The translations under genes and the position numbers were made by a program. Shown here piece after piece: positions 40,954-46,922 of a stretch of 46,922 nt of DNA; the stretch's first letter is position 1, and each line of letters opens with the position of its first letter. Source of the stretch: a virus; the IMG/VR virus record IMGVR_UViG_3300010388_000235, positions 1-46,922 of that record; one strand, 5' to 3'. The notes beneath the pieces are model-generated. The model did not search any database. It was given only the letters and a program-made list of their open reading frames with translations, and had not been told where the DNA came from.

Positions 40954-41415
40954 ATGTCTTTTGTTGAATATGCTGAAAAAGAACTTGACCTAATCGGTAT
41001 GACTGATGATAGTGAAGATGAAATGAACCTTGCCATGCGTGATCATATTCTTCGTATGATACGTGTATTTTCTCAAGAAGGCCACAGTGGCTTTTCTGCT
41101 TCCTATGCAGTTTCATGTCTTGAAAAGCTTCTTCGCTATGAACCACTTTCACCCCTAACTGGTGAGGATGATGAGTGGATGGAAGTTGGTATGGCACATG
41201 GTGGTGATCAGCCATTTTATCAGAACAAGCGTTGTGGGCGTGTTTTCAAGGATGAAAACGGCGCATACGATATCGATGGTATCATTTTCTGGGAATGGTA
41301 TACTGATCCAGAAACTGGTGAAAAATATAAGTCACATTTCACTTGCAAAGAGAGTCGTGTTCCTGTAGAGTTCCCTTATACACCAAAGACAGAGTATAAG
41401 GAACGAATCGGATGA
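40954..41415 (+). CDS. Conserved phage hypothetical protein
   Basis: A 153-residue member of a family frequent in phages. SFVEYAEKELDLIGM at the start, FSQEGHSGFSASYAVSCLEK, then LLRYEPLSPLTGEDDEW, RCGRVFKDENGAYDIDG and RVPVEFPYTPK are its fixed blocks. Function unknown. It has a TTGATATATT start signal and overlaps the HAD gene by four bases. Confidence 0.75.
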   Translation: MSFVEYAEKELDLIGMTDDSEDEMNLAMRDHILRMIRVFSQEGHSGFSASYAVSCLEKLLRYEPLSPLTGEDDEWMEVGMAHGGDQPFYQNKRCGRVFKDENGAYDIDGIIFWEWYTDPETGEKYKSHFTCKESRVPVEFPYTPKTEYKERIG

Positions 41416-41948
41416 TCCCTACTATTTTCATTGACATGGACGGCGTATTAGCTGACCTTCACACTGGTATCGTTGAATTCAGCGGTGATCCTACCATCAC
41501 GAATCAACGCAGCAAATTGTTCAAGACTTGGCTTCCTGCTTATGTAAATGCCAATGGTTTTCAAGACCAAGCTGCTATGAAAAATGCCGATCTTCTTGTA
41601 CATTTTCTTCTTAGACTTAAGGAGAAAAAAGAGGTAAAGCTTGCAATCCTAACCTCTCATGGTGACTTCTATACTCCTTTCAGTGAAGTGATTCGCCAGA
41701 AGAAGTCATGGTTGGAAAAGAACTTTCCACAGTTGAACAGAATTCCTTTTTGTGCAACATCGTCTGGTGCTGAAAAGAGTATTCTTGCAAATCCAAATTC
41801 TCTGCTGATTGATGATCATAGCAAAAACATTGATCGTTTCATTGAAGCAGGTGGAAATGGTATAGTTTATGATGCCAAAAACTTTGATGACCATGTTTTA
41901 GATGTTCTCAATTTTGTAGGTAAACAACTATTGACAAAGGAATTGTAA
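41412..41948 (+). CDS. HAD-family phosphatase (5'-nucleotidase-like)
   Basis: A 178-residue HAD-superfamily hydrolase. Motif I FIDMDGVLAD (Asp 8 nucleophile, Asp 10), motif II AILTSHG, a Lys in GAEKSILANP (motif III) and LLIDDHSKNID (motif IV) are all present. The size and lack of a large cap suggest a 5'(3')-deoxyribonucleotidase-type enzyme that could adjust nucleotide pools. The substrate is inferred. Confidence 0.8.
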   Translation: MIPTIFIDMDGVLADLHTGIVEFSGDPTITNQRSKLFKTWLPAYVNANGFQDQAAMKNADLLVHFLLRLKEKKEVKLAILTSHGDFYTPFSEVIRQKKSWLEKNFPQLNRIPFCATSSGAEKSILANPNSLLIDDHSKNIDRFIEAGGNGIVYDAKNFDDHVLDVLNFVGKQLLTKEL

Positions 41949-42022
41949 GGTACTACCTTACATGTTGGCTTGACTGAGCCAAAATGAATCAGTCATATCT
42001 TAAATAATATTGGAGTGAATAT
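41931..42022 (+). promoter_or_regulatory. Regulatory leader of outer-membrane protein gene
   Basis: It starts with TTGACA (41931-41936). At the -10 spacing lies a 17-base perfect palindrome GTAAGGTACTACCTTAC (41945-41961), operator-like. After it come two mutually exclusive hairpins: TTGGCT/AGCCAA (41965-41982) and TGACTGA/TCAGTCA (41971-41995). GGAG precedes the ATG at 42023. The -10 (TACCTT) is weak, compatible with regulated transcription. Confidence 0.5.
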
Positions 42023-42499
42023 ATGAAGAATTTTGTTATTGGTGTTGCACTAGCTCTTTCAGCAATTGTTGCTACCCCTGCGATGGCAAGTGATTTTGCT
42101 GGTCCTCGTGTAGAAGTCACTGCTGGTGCAGATGATGTTACTCGTGGTGTAGACCCAACTGACGTAACTTATGGTATTGGTGCTGGTTATGACCGCCAGT
42201 ATGGTAAGGTAGTCATTGGTGTTGAAGCTGGTATTGACAATGCATTTGATCGCCGTGACATTGCCGTTGGTGCACGTCTTGGCTACGTTCTAAACGAGAA
42301 CGTCCTTGCATACACCAAGATTGGATACTCAAACTTCAAGCCTACTGAACGCCTCACCCTTGAAGGTCTGCGTGTTGGTGGTGGACTTGAAGTCAATGTG
42401 GTCGGTCCCGTCTACACAAAGGTAGAGTACCGCTACACAGACTTTGAAGGTGTTTCTGGTAAGCACGGTGGTCTTGTTGGTGTAGGATATCGCTTCTGA
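42023..42499 (+). CDS. Outer-membrane beta-barrel protein with signal peptide
   Basis: A 158-residue protein with a clear Sec signal (MKNFVIGVALALSAIVATPA, cleavage AMA|SD after residue 22). The mature part is a series of alternating-pattern strands (VEVTAGADDV, YGIGAGYDRQYG, VGARLGYVL, VLAYTKIGYSNF, VYTKVEYRYTDF) ending in VGVGYRF with C-terminal Phe, the BAM targeting signature. It resembles small OmpA/OmpW/opacity-type eight-strand barrels of Proteobacteria. It has its own promoter region and terminator. Probably acquired from a host and inserted into the outer membrane during infection. Confidence 0.85.
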   Translation: MKNFVIGVALALSAIVATPAMASDFAGPRVEVTAGADDVTRGVDPTDVTYGIGAGYDRQYGKVVIGVEAGIDNAFDRRDIAVGARLGYVLNENVLAYTKIGYSNFKPTERLTLEGLRVGGGLEVNVVGPVYTKVEYRYTDFEGVSGKHGGLVGVGYRF

Positions 42500-42529
42500 T
42501 CAAATGACCATCGTTTGATTTAGAAGTTT

Positions 42530-42566
42530 GACCCCTCTGAATTAATTTTCAGAGGGGTCTTTTTTT
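42530..42566 (+). terminator. Rho-independent terminator after outer-membrane protein gene
   Basis: Perfect 12-pair stem GACCCCTCTGAA/TTCAGAGGGGTC with a TTAATT loop, then seven T. It isolates the outer-membrane protein gene as its own unit. Confidence 0.93.
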
Positions 42567-42569
42567 GTG

Positions 42570-42598
42570 TTGACACGAATCAATAATGATTCTAAAAG
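42570..42598 (+). promoter_or_regulatory. Possible sigma70-type promoter
   Basis: TTGACA (42570-42575), 17-base spacer, TAAAAG (42593-42598; weak -10). It lies just after the terminator and 28 bases before the ATG at 42627, the right place for the downstream small-gene operon. Confidence 0.5.
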
Positions 42599-42626
42599 AG
42601 GTTCAACAAGACGAAAGGAATACATC

Positions 42627-42851
42627 ATGAAGATTTTTGAAAAAGGTCTGGACCATCTCCTTGCTGTCATCGATGATGAAGTTTACAGCATGTTTTCTGA
42701 TGCAGAAGAAATTGGTAGCTCTGACATTAGCTGTTGTGTCCGGAATGTTCTTCGCAATTTCTACATCAATATTGATGAAGCCACTAACCCTGAATGTGTT
42801 GCTGTTCGCAATGCTGTTCAGAATAGCCTTGCTACTGTTTTGAGGGATTAA
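42627..42851 (+). CDS. Small hypothetical protein
   Basis: A 74-residue acidic protein (KIFEKGLDHLLAVIDDEVYS; later NPECVAVRNAVQNSLATVLR). The ATG at 42627 has AAAGGA upstream; the longer open frame starts inside the terminator and is rejected. First gene of a tightly packed string. Function unknown. Confidence 0.65.
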   Translation: MKIFEKGLDHLLAVIDDEVYSMFSDAEEIGSSDISCCVRNVLRNFYINIDEATNPECVAVRNAVQNSLATVLRD

Positions 42852-42853
42852 TT

Positions 42854-43108
42854 ATGGAAGACTTTTATATCAATGTTGCAACGTCTGGATATGAAAAGGT
42901 TTTTATTCGACCAAGTGATATCATGTATTTTAAAGATAGTGCATGGCCAAATAGGCATACTGAGGTTTTTTTAAAAGGTAAAAAAACTCCTGTTATTCTT
43001 AATGTTTCAGCTAATATGCTTTTGAAAAAGCTTCAAGCACACCATGATATGATGAAACTGCAAGAAGAAAAAACTTTGGAAGATAAGAAAGTAGAAGAAA
43101 ATGTTTAA
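42854..43108 (+). CDS. Small hypothetical protein
   Basis: An 84-residue protein. The strand pattern YINVATSGYEKVFIRPSDIM, YFKDS, HTEVFLKGKKTPVILNVSAN, followed by LLKKL, vaguely recalls LytTR-type DNA-binding domains (DIxYxE, then TxVxLxxG), though it is shorter. The C-terminal tail is charged. DNA binding is a guess. Confidence 0.6.
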   Translation: MEDFYINVATSGYEKVFIRPSDIMYFKDSAWPNRHTEVFLKGKKTPVILNVSANMLLKKLQAHHDMMKLQEEKTLEDKKVEENV

Positions 43109-43403
43109 GATTTGTGATCAGAAGGGATTTCACATCACCTTCGATAACGGATACACGGTGTCTGTGCAGTTTGGTGCTGGCAACTACTGCGACAACTATG
43201 ATGCTAATATCATGGATTATCTGGGTAAGCCTGTACCGCCATCACGTACTGCTGAGACTGCATTGATTGCACCTGATGGAAAGTTTGTCGAGTACAAGGG
43301 TGATGATGTTCAGGCTAGACAGACCCCTGAAGATGTGCTAGAGCTTCTTAACTATGCTGCTAGCCTTGCTCAGTATAATGAAGTTCTTATGATTGGAAAT
43401 TGA
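43101..43403 (+). CDS. Conserved phage hypothetical protein
   Basis: A 100-residue protein: KICDQKGFHITFDNGYTVSV, then QFGAGNYCDNYDA, and TPEDVLELLNYAASL. Its start (GFHITFxNGYTVSVQFGxGNYC) is a pattern I associate with short proteins of many phages. Function unknown. It overlaps the gene before by eight bases. Confidence 0.7.
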   Translation: MFKICDQKGFHITFDNGYTVSVQFGAGNYCDNYDANIMDYLGKPVPPSRTAETALIAPDGKFVEYKGDDVQARQTPEDVLELLNYAASLAQYNEVLMIGN

Positions 43404-43404
43404 T

Positions 43405-43611
43405 ATGATGATTGCTCATTGTTATTTCGGTGATGTTACTGTCCTAGAAGCTGCTAATGATTATGTTAACAGTGGTATGGCACATAGTTTACATGACTAT
43501 GCTGAGACTGCTGACGCAGACCCCGCTTGGGAACTTGAAGTAGTTGTGGCGTATATTGATCGCCAGAACGGTCTCAGTGCGCTATATCCAAAGATGCCTG
43601 ATATCATCTAA
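43405..43611 (+). CDS. Small hypothetical protein
   Basis: A 68-residue acidic protein (MMIAHCYFGDVTVLEAANDY). The start is the first of two ATG codons (43405, 43408), preceded by TTGGAAA; the open frame begins a little earlier at a TTG. Its stop overlaps the next ATG. No domain recognised. Confidence 0.6.
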   Translation: MMIAHCYFGDVTVLEAANDYVNSGMAHSLHDYAETADADPAWELEVVVAYIDRQNGLSALYPKMPDII

Positions 43612-44057
43612 TGGATATTACCGTCAAAGGTATTAAAGAAAATAAAACACAGAGGATGAAAGATGCCTCTGTGTTTTATTGTAATTTGATCATGGACCGC
43701 CGTATAGTCAAGAACCTCATCCTTGATATCGAAGTTGTTGATGATTACGAATTCCTTGGTCATTGTCTTCCTGATGATGTTGGAAAGAACCCAAGGTATT
43801 TTACAATCATTCTCAAGAGGAATGGCGACAATCTATACCGCACACTAGCACACGAGATTGTGCACCTAAAACAATATGCCAAGAATGAATTATCTATTGA
43901 CGATGATGGAATTTATTGGTATGATCAGCCATGGAAACCAAAAGGCAAGCAACACAAGTATTTTGATTCGCCATGGGAACTAGAAGCCTATGGTCGTGAT
44001 TTTGGGTTGTATTACCGCTGGATGGAATATGAAGAAAGTTTGAAAAATGGCTTTTAA
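43611..44057 (+). CDS. SprT-like HExxH metalloprotein
   Basis: A 148-residue protein with TLAHEIVHLKQYA (His 81, Glu 82, His 85), the zinc site of SprT/gluzincin-like proteases, and a later SPWELEAYG whose Glu may be the third ligand. The N-terminus ITVKGIKENKTQRM then forms a strand-helix unit. Likely a small metallopeptidase; substrate unknown. A 12-pair hairpin lies inside its first 25 codons. No clear Shine-Dalgarno before the TAATG start suggests coupling to the upstream gene. Confidence 0.75.
   Translation: MDITVKGIKENKTQRMKDASVFYCNLIMDRRIVKNLILDIEVVDDYEFLGHCLPDDVGKNPRYFTIILKRNGDNLYRTLAHEIVHLKQYAKNELSIDDDGIYWYDQPWKPKGKQHKYFDSPWELEAYGRDFGLYYRWMEYEESLKNGF
43644..43677 (+). promoter_or_regulatory. 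Terminator-like hairpin inside coding region
   Basis: AAAACACAGAGG (43644-43655) pairs perfectly with CCTCTGTGTTTT (43666-43677) around a 10-base loop; the 3' arm ends in TTTTATT. It has the shape of an intrinsic (A/U-flanked, bidirectional) terminator but lies within codons 12-23 of the metalloprotein gene. It may act as an attenuator or an RNA-processing site. Confidence 0.6.
44030..44049 (+). repeat. 20-base direct repeat, copy 1
   Basis: TGAAGAAAGTTTGAAAAATG, ending in the start codon of the gene at 44047. An identical copy is at 44391-44410. Confidence 0.9.
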
Positions 44058-44373
44058 TCTTGATGGGTTTAATCGTAGCGATAAGCGTGTAGGATACTTT
44101 GCCTACGCTTCGGGTGTTGACTTTATTGGTAACGAGTGTATGATGGTCGTCTCACATGATCCCACTGCAAGTGGGTGCAACCCGTTTTATTGGACCGATT
44201 CTCCGGAAAAACGATATGGATACGAGTTTTATTCACAGGAAGAGGCGGAAGTTGTCGCCAAATATGCTCGTGGATCGTGGTCAGTGAAGAGCGTTGACAC
44301 GGACAATATCAAGATCGGCGCAGTCCACTTCACTGTGGTAAAGACTGCGGTCAACATGGGAAATGTAGCATAA
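44047..44373 (+). CDS. Hypothetical protein
   Basis: A 108-residue protein (AFNLDGFNRSDKRVGYFAYA; FYWTDSPEKRYGYEFYSQEE, then AEVVAKYARG). It starts in the last codons of the metalloprotein gene, within the first copy of a 20-base repeat. No recognised domain; beta-rich and soluble. Confidence 0.65.
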   Translation: MAFNLDGFNRSDKRVGYFAYASGVDFIGNECMMVVSHDPTASGCNPFYWTDSPEKRYGYEFYSQEEAEVVAKYARGSWSVKSVDTDNIKIGAVHFTVVKTAVNMGNVA

Positions 44374-44390
44374 TACATTATATTTGTAAT

Positions 44391-44410
44391 TGAAGAAAGT
44401 TTGAAAAATG
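44391..44410 (+). repeat. 20-base direct repeat, copy 2
   Basis: Identical to 44030-44049, and again ending in a start codon (gene at 44408). It provides the same GAAAG-type ribosome site. Confidence 0.9.
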
Positions 44411-45037
44411 TCTAATCGTTTTGTAATCTCTGATACCCATTTCGGGCATACCAACAGTTGGGAGAAGTTTAAGCTTCCCAATGGTGATCCTCTGCGCCCA
44501 TTCACTTCCACTGAGGAAATGGATGAGACGATGGTTGAGCGTTGGAATGCCGTGGTTCGTCCACAGGATACTGTGTATCACCTTGGTGACGTTGTGATCA
44601 ACAAGAAGTCGCTGCATCATGTGAAGCGCCTGAACGGTAAGAAGCGTCTGATTCGTGGTAATCACGATATCTTCAAGGATGCTGAATACCGTGAAGTTGG
44701 TTTCGAGTCGCTGTATGGTGTTCGTGTGTTTGTGGATCAGTTCATTCTGAGTCATATCCCTCTTCACCCTGATTGTGTGACTGAGCGTTTCAAGGTTAAC
44801 GTTCATGGTCATCTTCATGCGAATGAGATTAAAATGCCATGGGGCGTTAATGCTGATAGAAACGAAATCATATATTCTGACATTCCCGATCCTCGCTATA
44901 TGTGCGTCTCTGTTGAGCACACTGACTATCGTCCTCTGTCCTTTGATGAGGTAGATGCTCGTATCAAGGCTCGTTGGGAAGCAACCGGATACACCAATCC
45001 AGTTCGTGCATGGGGTAATGGTAGTGGACCCAATTGA
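44408..45037 (+). CDS. Metallophosphoesterase
   Basis: A 209-residue calcineurin-like phosphoesterase. Motifs: ISDTHFGH (Asp 9, His 11), YHLGDVVINKK, RGNHDIF, and NVHGHLH. The compact size matches the single-domain phage/bacterial phosphodiesterases of this superfamily; possible substrates are nucleotides or RNA ends. Distinct from gp47, with no DNA-capping domain. Confidence 0.85.
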   Translation: MSNRFVISDTHFGHTNSWEKFKLPNGDPLRPFTSTEEMDETMVERWNAVVRPQDTVYHLGDVVINKKSLHHVKRLNGKKRLIRGNHDIFKDAEYREVGFESLYGVRVFVDQFILSHIPLHPDCVTERFKVNVHGHLHANEIKMPWGVNADRNEIIYSDIPDPRYMCVSVEHTDYRPLSFDEVDARIKARWEATGYTNPVRAWGNGSGPN

Positions 45038-45209
45038 TTATAAAGGATATGCCTACAAGAACCTTCCACAAAGGCTTGAAGCACAGGCTAGGAACGTGGA
45101 AAAAGATGGATGGTTGAATGCAGCACGTCTAATGCGAAATGCGGCTGACGTGCTGCTAGACCTACAGGAACGTGGTATTATTAAGTTGGAGATGGATGAT
45201 GAAACCTAA
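45018..45209 (+). CDS. Small hypothetical protein
   Basis: A 63-residue protein from the ATG at 45018 (VVDPIDYKGYAYKNLPQRLE; later GWLNAARLMRNAADVLLDLQ), behind GGGG. It is mostly helical. It overlaps both neighbours. Function unknown. Confidence 0.6.
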   Translation: MVVDPIDYKGYAYKNLPQRLEAQARNVEKDGWLNAARLMRNAADVLLDLQERGIIKLEMDDET

Positions 45210-45348
45210 GATTGGATATCTGGTTGACGAATCTGCTGGATGGGGCGAACCTCCATCTTGGACGTTCTATTCAGAAGAAGATGTACCTGAATATAGCACC
45301 AAGCACAGAAAAAGAATTGTTTATTGGGAGATAGACGATGAATCTTAA
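45199..45348 (+). CDS. Small hypothetical protein
   Basis: A 49-residue protein (MKPKIGYLVDESAGWGEPPS; ends RIVYWEIDDES). GGAG lies 7 bases upstream of the ATG at 45199; a Met one codon earlier is possible. Overlaps the stop of the gene before and the start of the next. Function unknown. Confidence 0.55.
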   Translation: MKPKIGYLVDESAGWGEPPSWTFYSEEDVPEYSTKHRKRIVYWEIDDES

Positions 45349-45622
45349 AGCACTAGTCAAAGCACTTACCCCAGATGTGAATGCTTTTTATTTTATTTCT
45401 GGAATCATTGCATTTTTTGCTGTGCTTGCTGCTATTGGCGCAGCTATGATTGGTGCTGTCCTTGGTATTACTTATATACTAAGTCTATTTCTATCAAATG
45501 AAACTATTGAAATAATCGGTTGGATTTTCTTCGGTTCGTACTGTATTTGGCTCATGTTCTATGATACAGTCAAGAGAAGGTATGAAGAGTTTTGTATTGA
45601 AGGAGATGATGATGTTCGTTAA
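45338..45622 (+). CDS. Small two-span membrane protein
   Basis: A 94-residue protein with two hydrophobic segments (~17-52, GIIAFFAVLAAIGAAMIGAV and onward; ~57-75, EIIGWIFFGSYCIWLMFYD) and a charged C-terminus (KRRYEEFCIEGDDDVR). Two spans and the size would fit a holin or envelope-modifying protein, but no endolysin is adjacent. Function unknown. Confidence 0.65.
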   Translation: MNLKALVKALTPDVNAFYFISGIIAFFAVLAAIGAAMIGAVLGITYILSLFLSNETIEIIGWIFFGSYCIWLMFYDTVKRRYEEFCIEGDDDVR

Positions 45623-46049
45623 TATACCAAAGGATGGTTTCTGGATCAAAGAAGCTGGTATCAAGAAGGCTGAAGAGACTTATGGTGCCAAGTACATGGG
45701 CTACTGGTGCACCAAGCGTCTCAATGGCGAATCATGGAATGATCACCCTGTAGACGTATTCTATCAGGAAAACCCCGATACTGAGAGGGGCCATAAGAAC
45801 TACTTTGGTCTGTTCATTCAGAACAACACACTTTACATCACTGATGCAACGTCTGCATTCTCTGAACCTATCACAGGTATTGAAACCAATGATGGTGAAG
45901 TGATTGTATCACGCTACCGCCATGATTATGTCGAGAAGGACGGATTTATGGTTGATGGTGGTCGTGATTATTTTCGAACAAGTGGTGGACCTTTCGTTCG
46001 TGTTCGTGTAGAAGGTCCAAAGTTTGTTATTGAAAGGATCGTGAAGTAA
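45612..46049 (+). CDS. Hypothetical protein
   Basis: A 145-residue soluble protein (NIPKDGFWIKEAGIKKAEET; DHPVDVFYQENPDTERGHKN; FVRVRVEGPKFVIERIVK). Three in-frame ATG codons (45606, 45609, 45612) follow AGGAG; spacing favours the last. No domain recognised. It overlaps the membrane-protein gene and abuts the next by TAATG. Confidence 0.65.
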   Translation: MFVNIPKDGFWIKEAGIKKAEETYGAKYMGYWCTKRLNGESWNDHPVDVFYQENPDTERGHKNYFGLFIQNNTLYITDATSAFSEPITGIETNDGEVIVSRYRHDYVEKDGFMVDGGRDYFRTSGGPFVRVRVEGPKFVIERIVK

Positions 46050-46282
46050 TGTTTTTTCTTGGATTTATTCTTGGCGGTATCGCAGGATTTTTGCTAATTG
46101 GAATCTTTGCAGCGGGTAAGCCACAGATTGACGCTATGGAAGCATTCGATGAGGGTGTGTCATATGGTCTTAATTTGAATAGGGAAAATGGTGCAATTAT
46201 TGCTATCAATGGTGATGAAATCATGGTACAATCCAAAGATGGTACACTGAAGCGTTTTCATGAAGTAAAGGTAGCAAAGTAA
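46049..46282 (+). CDS. Small membrane-anchored protein
   Basis: A 77-residue protein with an N-terminal membrane anchor (MFFLGFILGGIAGFLLIGIF) and a cytoplasm- or periplasm-facing domain (EAFDEGVSYGLNLNRENGAI). No typical signal-peptidase site is visible, so it is probably an anchor. Overlapped start and stop on both sides. Confidence 0.65.
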   Translation: MFFLGFILGGIAGFLLIGIFAAGKPQIDAMEAFDEGVSYGLNLNRENGAIIAINGDEIMVQSKDGTLKRFHEVKVAK

Positions 46283-46458
46283 TGGATCATCCTGACGCAA
46301 AAAAGCATTTTGTTGTAAGCCTAGCGAAGAGCAGTCTTCGTATTGCTGGTAGCATTGTCGCATTGCTTGCTTATAGCAATCCACAGACTGCTGTGATTAT
46401 CCTTGCTGCCACATATGGGCTTGCTGAGATTGTTGGTATCTACGAAGAGTTGGTGTAA
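46282..46458 (+). CDS. Small hydrophobic protein
   Basis: A 58-residue protein with a polar start (MDHPDAKKHFVVSLAKSS) and two short hydrophobic helices (IAGSIVALLAY, TAVIILAATYGLAEIVGI). TAATG overlaps on both sides. Possibly membrane-associated; function unknown. Confidence 0.6.
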   Translation: MDHPDAKKHFVVSLAKSSLRIAGSIVALLAYSNPQTAVIILAATYGLAEIVGIYEELV

Positions 46459-46685
46459 TGCCGATTAAGTATGAGCCGTGGCCAAATCGTCCGATTGGTG
46501 GACAACACGTTGGTACTGGACCTAGCGGTGTTAAGGGTGCTCACTATATTGGTGAGTACCCTACAGGCATAGAAGCTTTCTGTGAGTGTCATCGCAGCCA
46601 ACATAAGAATCGCATTGCTGTTCAAGAGATGATCGAATGGGCATTAGCCAGTGCAAACATAAAGGAACCGACTGATGGAACCTGA
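46458..46685 (+). CDS. Small hypothetical protein
   Basis: A 75-residue protein (PIKYEPWPNRPIGGQHVGTG; then PSGVKGAHYIGEYPTG). Many His, Gly and Cys (CECHRSQH) could give metal binding. Overlaps the next gene by 11 bases. Function unknown. Confidence 0.6.
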   Translation: MPIKYEPWPNRPIGGQHVGTGPSGVKGAHYIGEYPTGIEAFCECHRSQHKNRIAVQEMIEWALASANIKEPTDGT

Positions 46686-46878
46686 TGATAAAATCAGATA
46701 TCAATTGATGATAGAACTTGAAAATATTATTAATTTGACGGACAATCCTCTTTCTAATCCACTTGAAGTTGGGTTTCGTCATTCGCCACTTTCACCAAAA
46801 GAGCAAATTGACCGCTTGAAAGATGTGTGCTCTCATGTTAATCAGTGTGCACGTGCAGCATTGGGATGGAAACGATAA
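46675..46878 (+). CDS. Small hypothetical protein
   Basis: A 67-residue protein (EPDDKIRYQLMIELENIINL; ends QCARAALGWKR), mostly helical, AAGGAAC upstream. Its stop overlaps the next ATG. Function unknown. Confidence 0.6.
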   Translation: MEPDDKIRYQLMIELENIINLTDNPLSNPLEVGFRHSPLSPKEQIDRLKDVCSHVNQCARAALGWKR

Positions 46879-46922
46879 TGAACCTTGAACTTGAAGCCTA
46901 TGAAGGTGAGCTTAGAGAGCTT
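46878..46922 (+). CDS. 3'-truncated ORF at window end
   Basis: ATG in a TAATG overlap with the previous gene. The first 15 codons (MNLELEAYEGELREL) are open to the window edge. Only the start is visible, so nothing can be said of function. Confidence 0.5.
   Translation, partial: MNLELEAYEGELREL

Noticed and set aside
44378-44920. 180-residue minus-strand open frame opposite the metallophosphoesterase
   Set aside because: The plus-strand gene has all phosphoesterase motifs; the antisense frame has no ribosome site or recognisable domain and reflects codon bias of the real gene.
1-46922. Avoidance of GATC, GANTC or GGNCC sites
   Set aside because: All of these occur repeatedly, so only CCWGG stands out.
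1-46922. Integration genes, attachment sites or insertion sequences
   Set aside because: No integrase, transposase, terminal inverted repeats or tRNA-fragment repeats were seen; the layout is that of a lytic phage.

Overview
This window is a contiguous piece of a T4-superfamily (Straboviridae/Kyanoviridae-like) contractile-tailed phage genome. The evidence is the full morphogenesis series in T4 order (gp13-14-15-16-17-18-19-20-67-68-21-22-23), followed by the recombination/replication core (gp3-like, uvsY, uvsW, gp55, gp47, gp46, gp45, gp44, gp62, regA). T4-type late promoters (TATAAATA) precede several virion genes, and the phage carries its own late sigma factor (gp55) and sliding clamp (gp45). 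A Gram-negative host is indicated by a lipoprotein and by an outer-membrane beta-barrel protein with a signal peptide. The gene order and the small-gene content look more like T4-like phages of marine or alphaproteobacterial/cyanobacterial hosts than like coliphage T4, but this is inference from memory of those families.

Layout. 1-10.3 kb: tail fibre/adhesin block (5'-truncated S74 fibre, a tiny repeat-bearing ORF, a 972-residue structural protein, a 300-residue protein, a glycine-rich adhesin). 10.4-23.9 kb: neck, terminase, tail tube/sheath, portal, prohead core, protease, scaffold and major capsid, all on the plus strand and closed by a strong terminator. 24.0-24.7 kb: an island of three small minus-strand genes with its own sigma70-type promoter. 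24.8-38.5 kb: tail-completion protein, then recombination and replication genes, interleaved with small accessory genes (macro-like protein, DUF3850, peptide deformylase, DUF3310, VWA protein, glycosyltransferase). 38.5-46.9 kb: accessory/early region with three tRNA or tRNA-like genes, a peroxiredoxin, an HAD phosphatase, the outer-membrane protein, an HExxH protein, a metallophosphoesterase and many tightly overlapping small ORFs; it runs off the right edge.

How the parts work together. UvsY, UvsW, gp46 and gp47 form the recombination-dependent replication machinery. gp45/gp44/gp62 form the clamp and its loader, and RegA tunes translation of early messages. gp55 with gp45 activates the TATAAATA promoters in front of the capsid and tail genes. 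Prohead assembly uses gp20, gp67/68, gp22 and gp23 with protease gp21. Packaging uses gp16/17, and tails are joined through gp13/14/15 and the gp3-like protein. No gene-free stretch exceeds 300 bases; nearly all genes overlap or are spaced by a few bases.

The most striking whole-window signal is the apparent complete absence of CCWGG pentamers. Pro-Gly dipeptides are always written CCC-GG or CCG-GG, which suggests evasion of a CCWGG-specific restriction system. Other items worth attention are a structurally complete but degenerate CAT-anticodon tRNA, a tRNA with a long variable region and a TAT anticodon, overlapping divergent early/late promoters, and a palindrome-rich leader in front of the outer-membrane protein gene.
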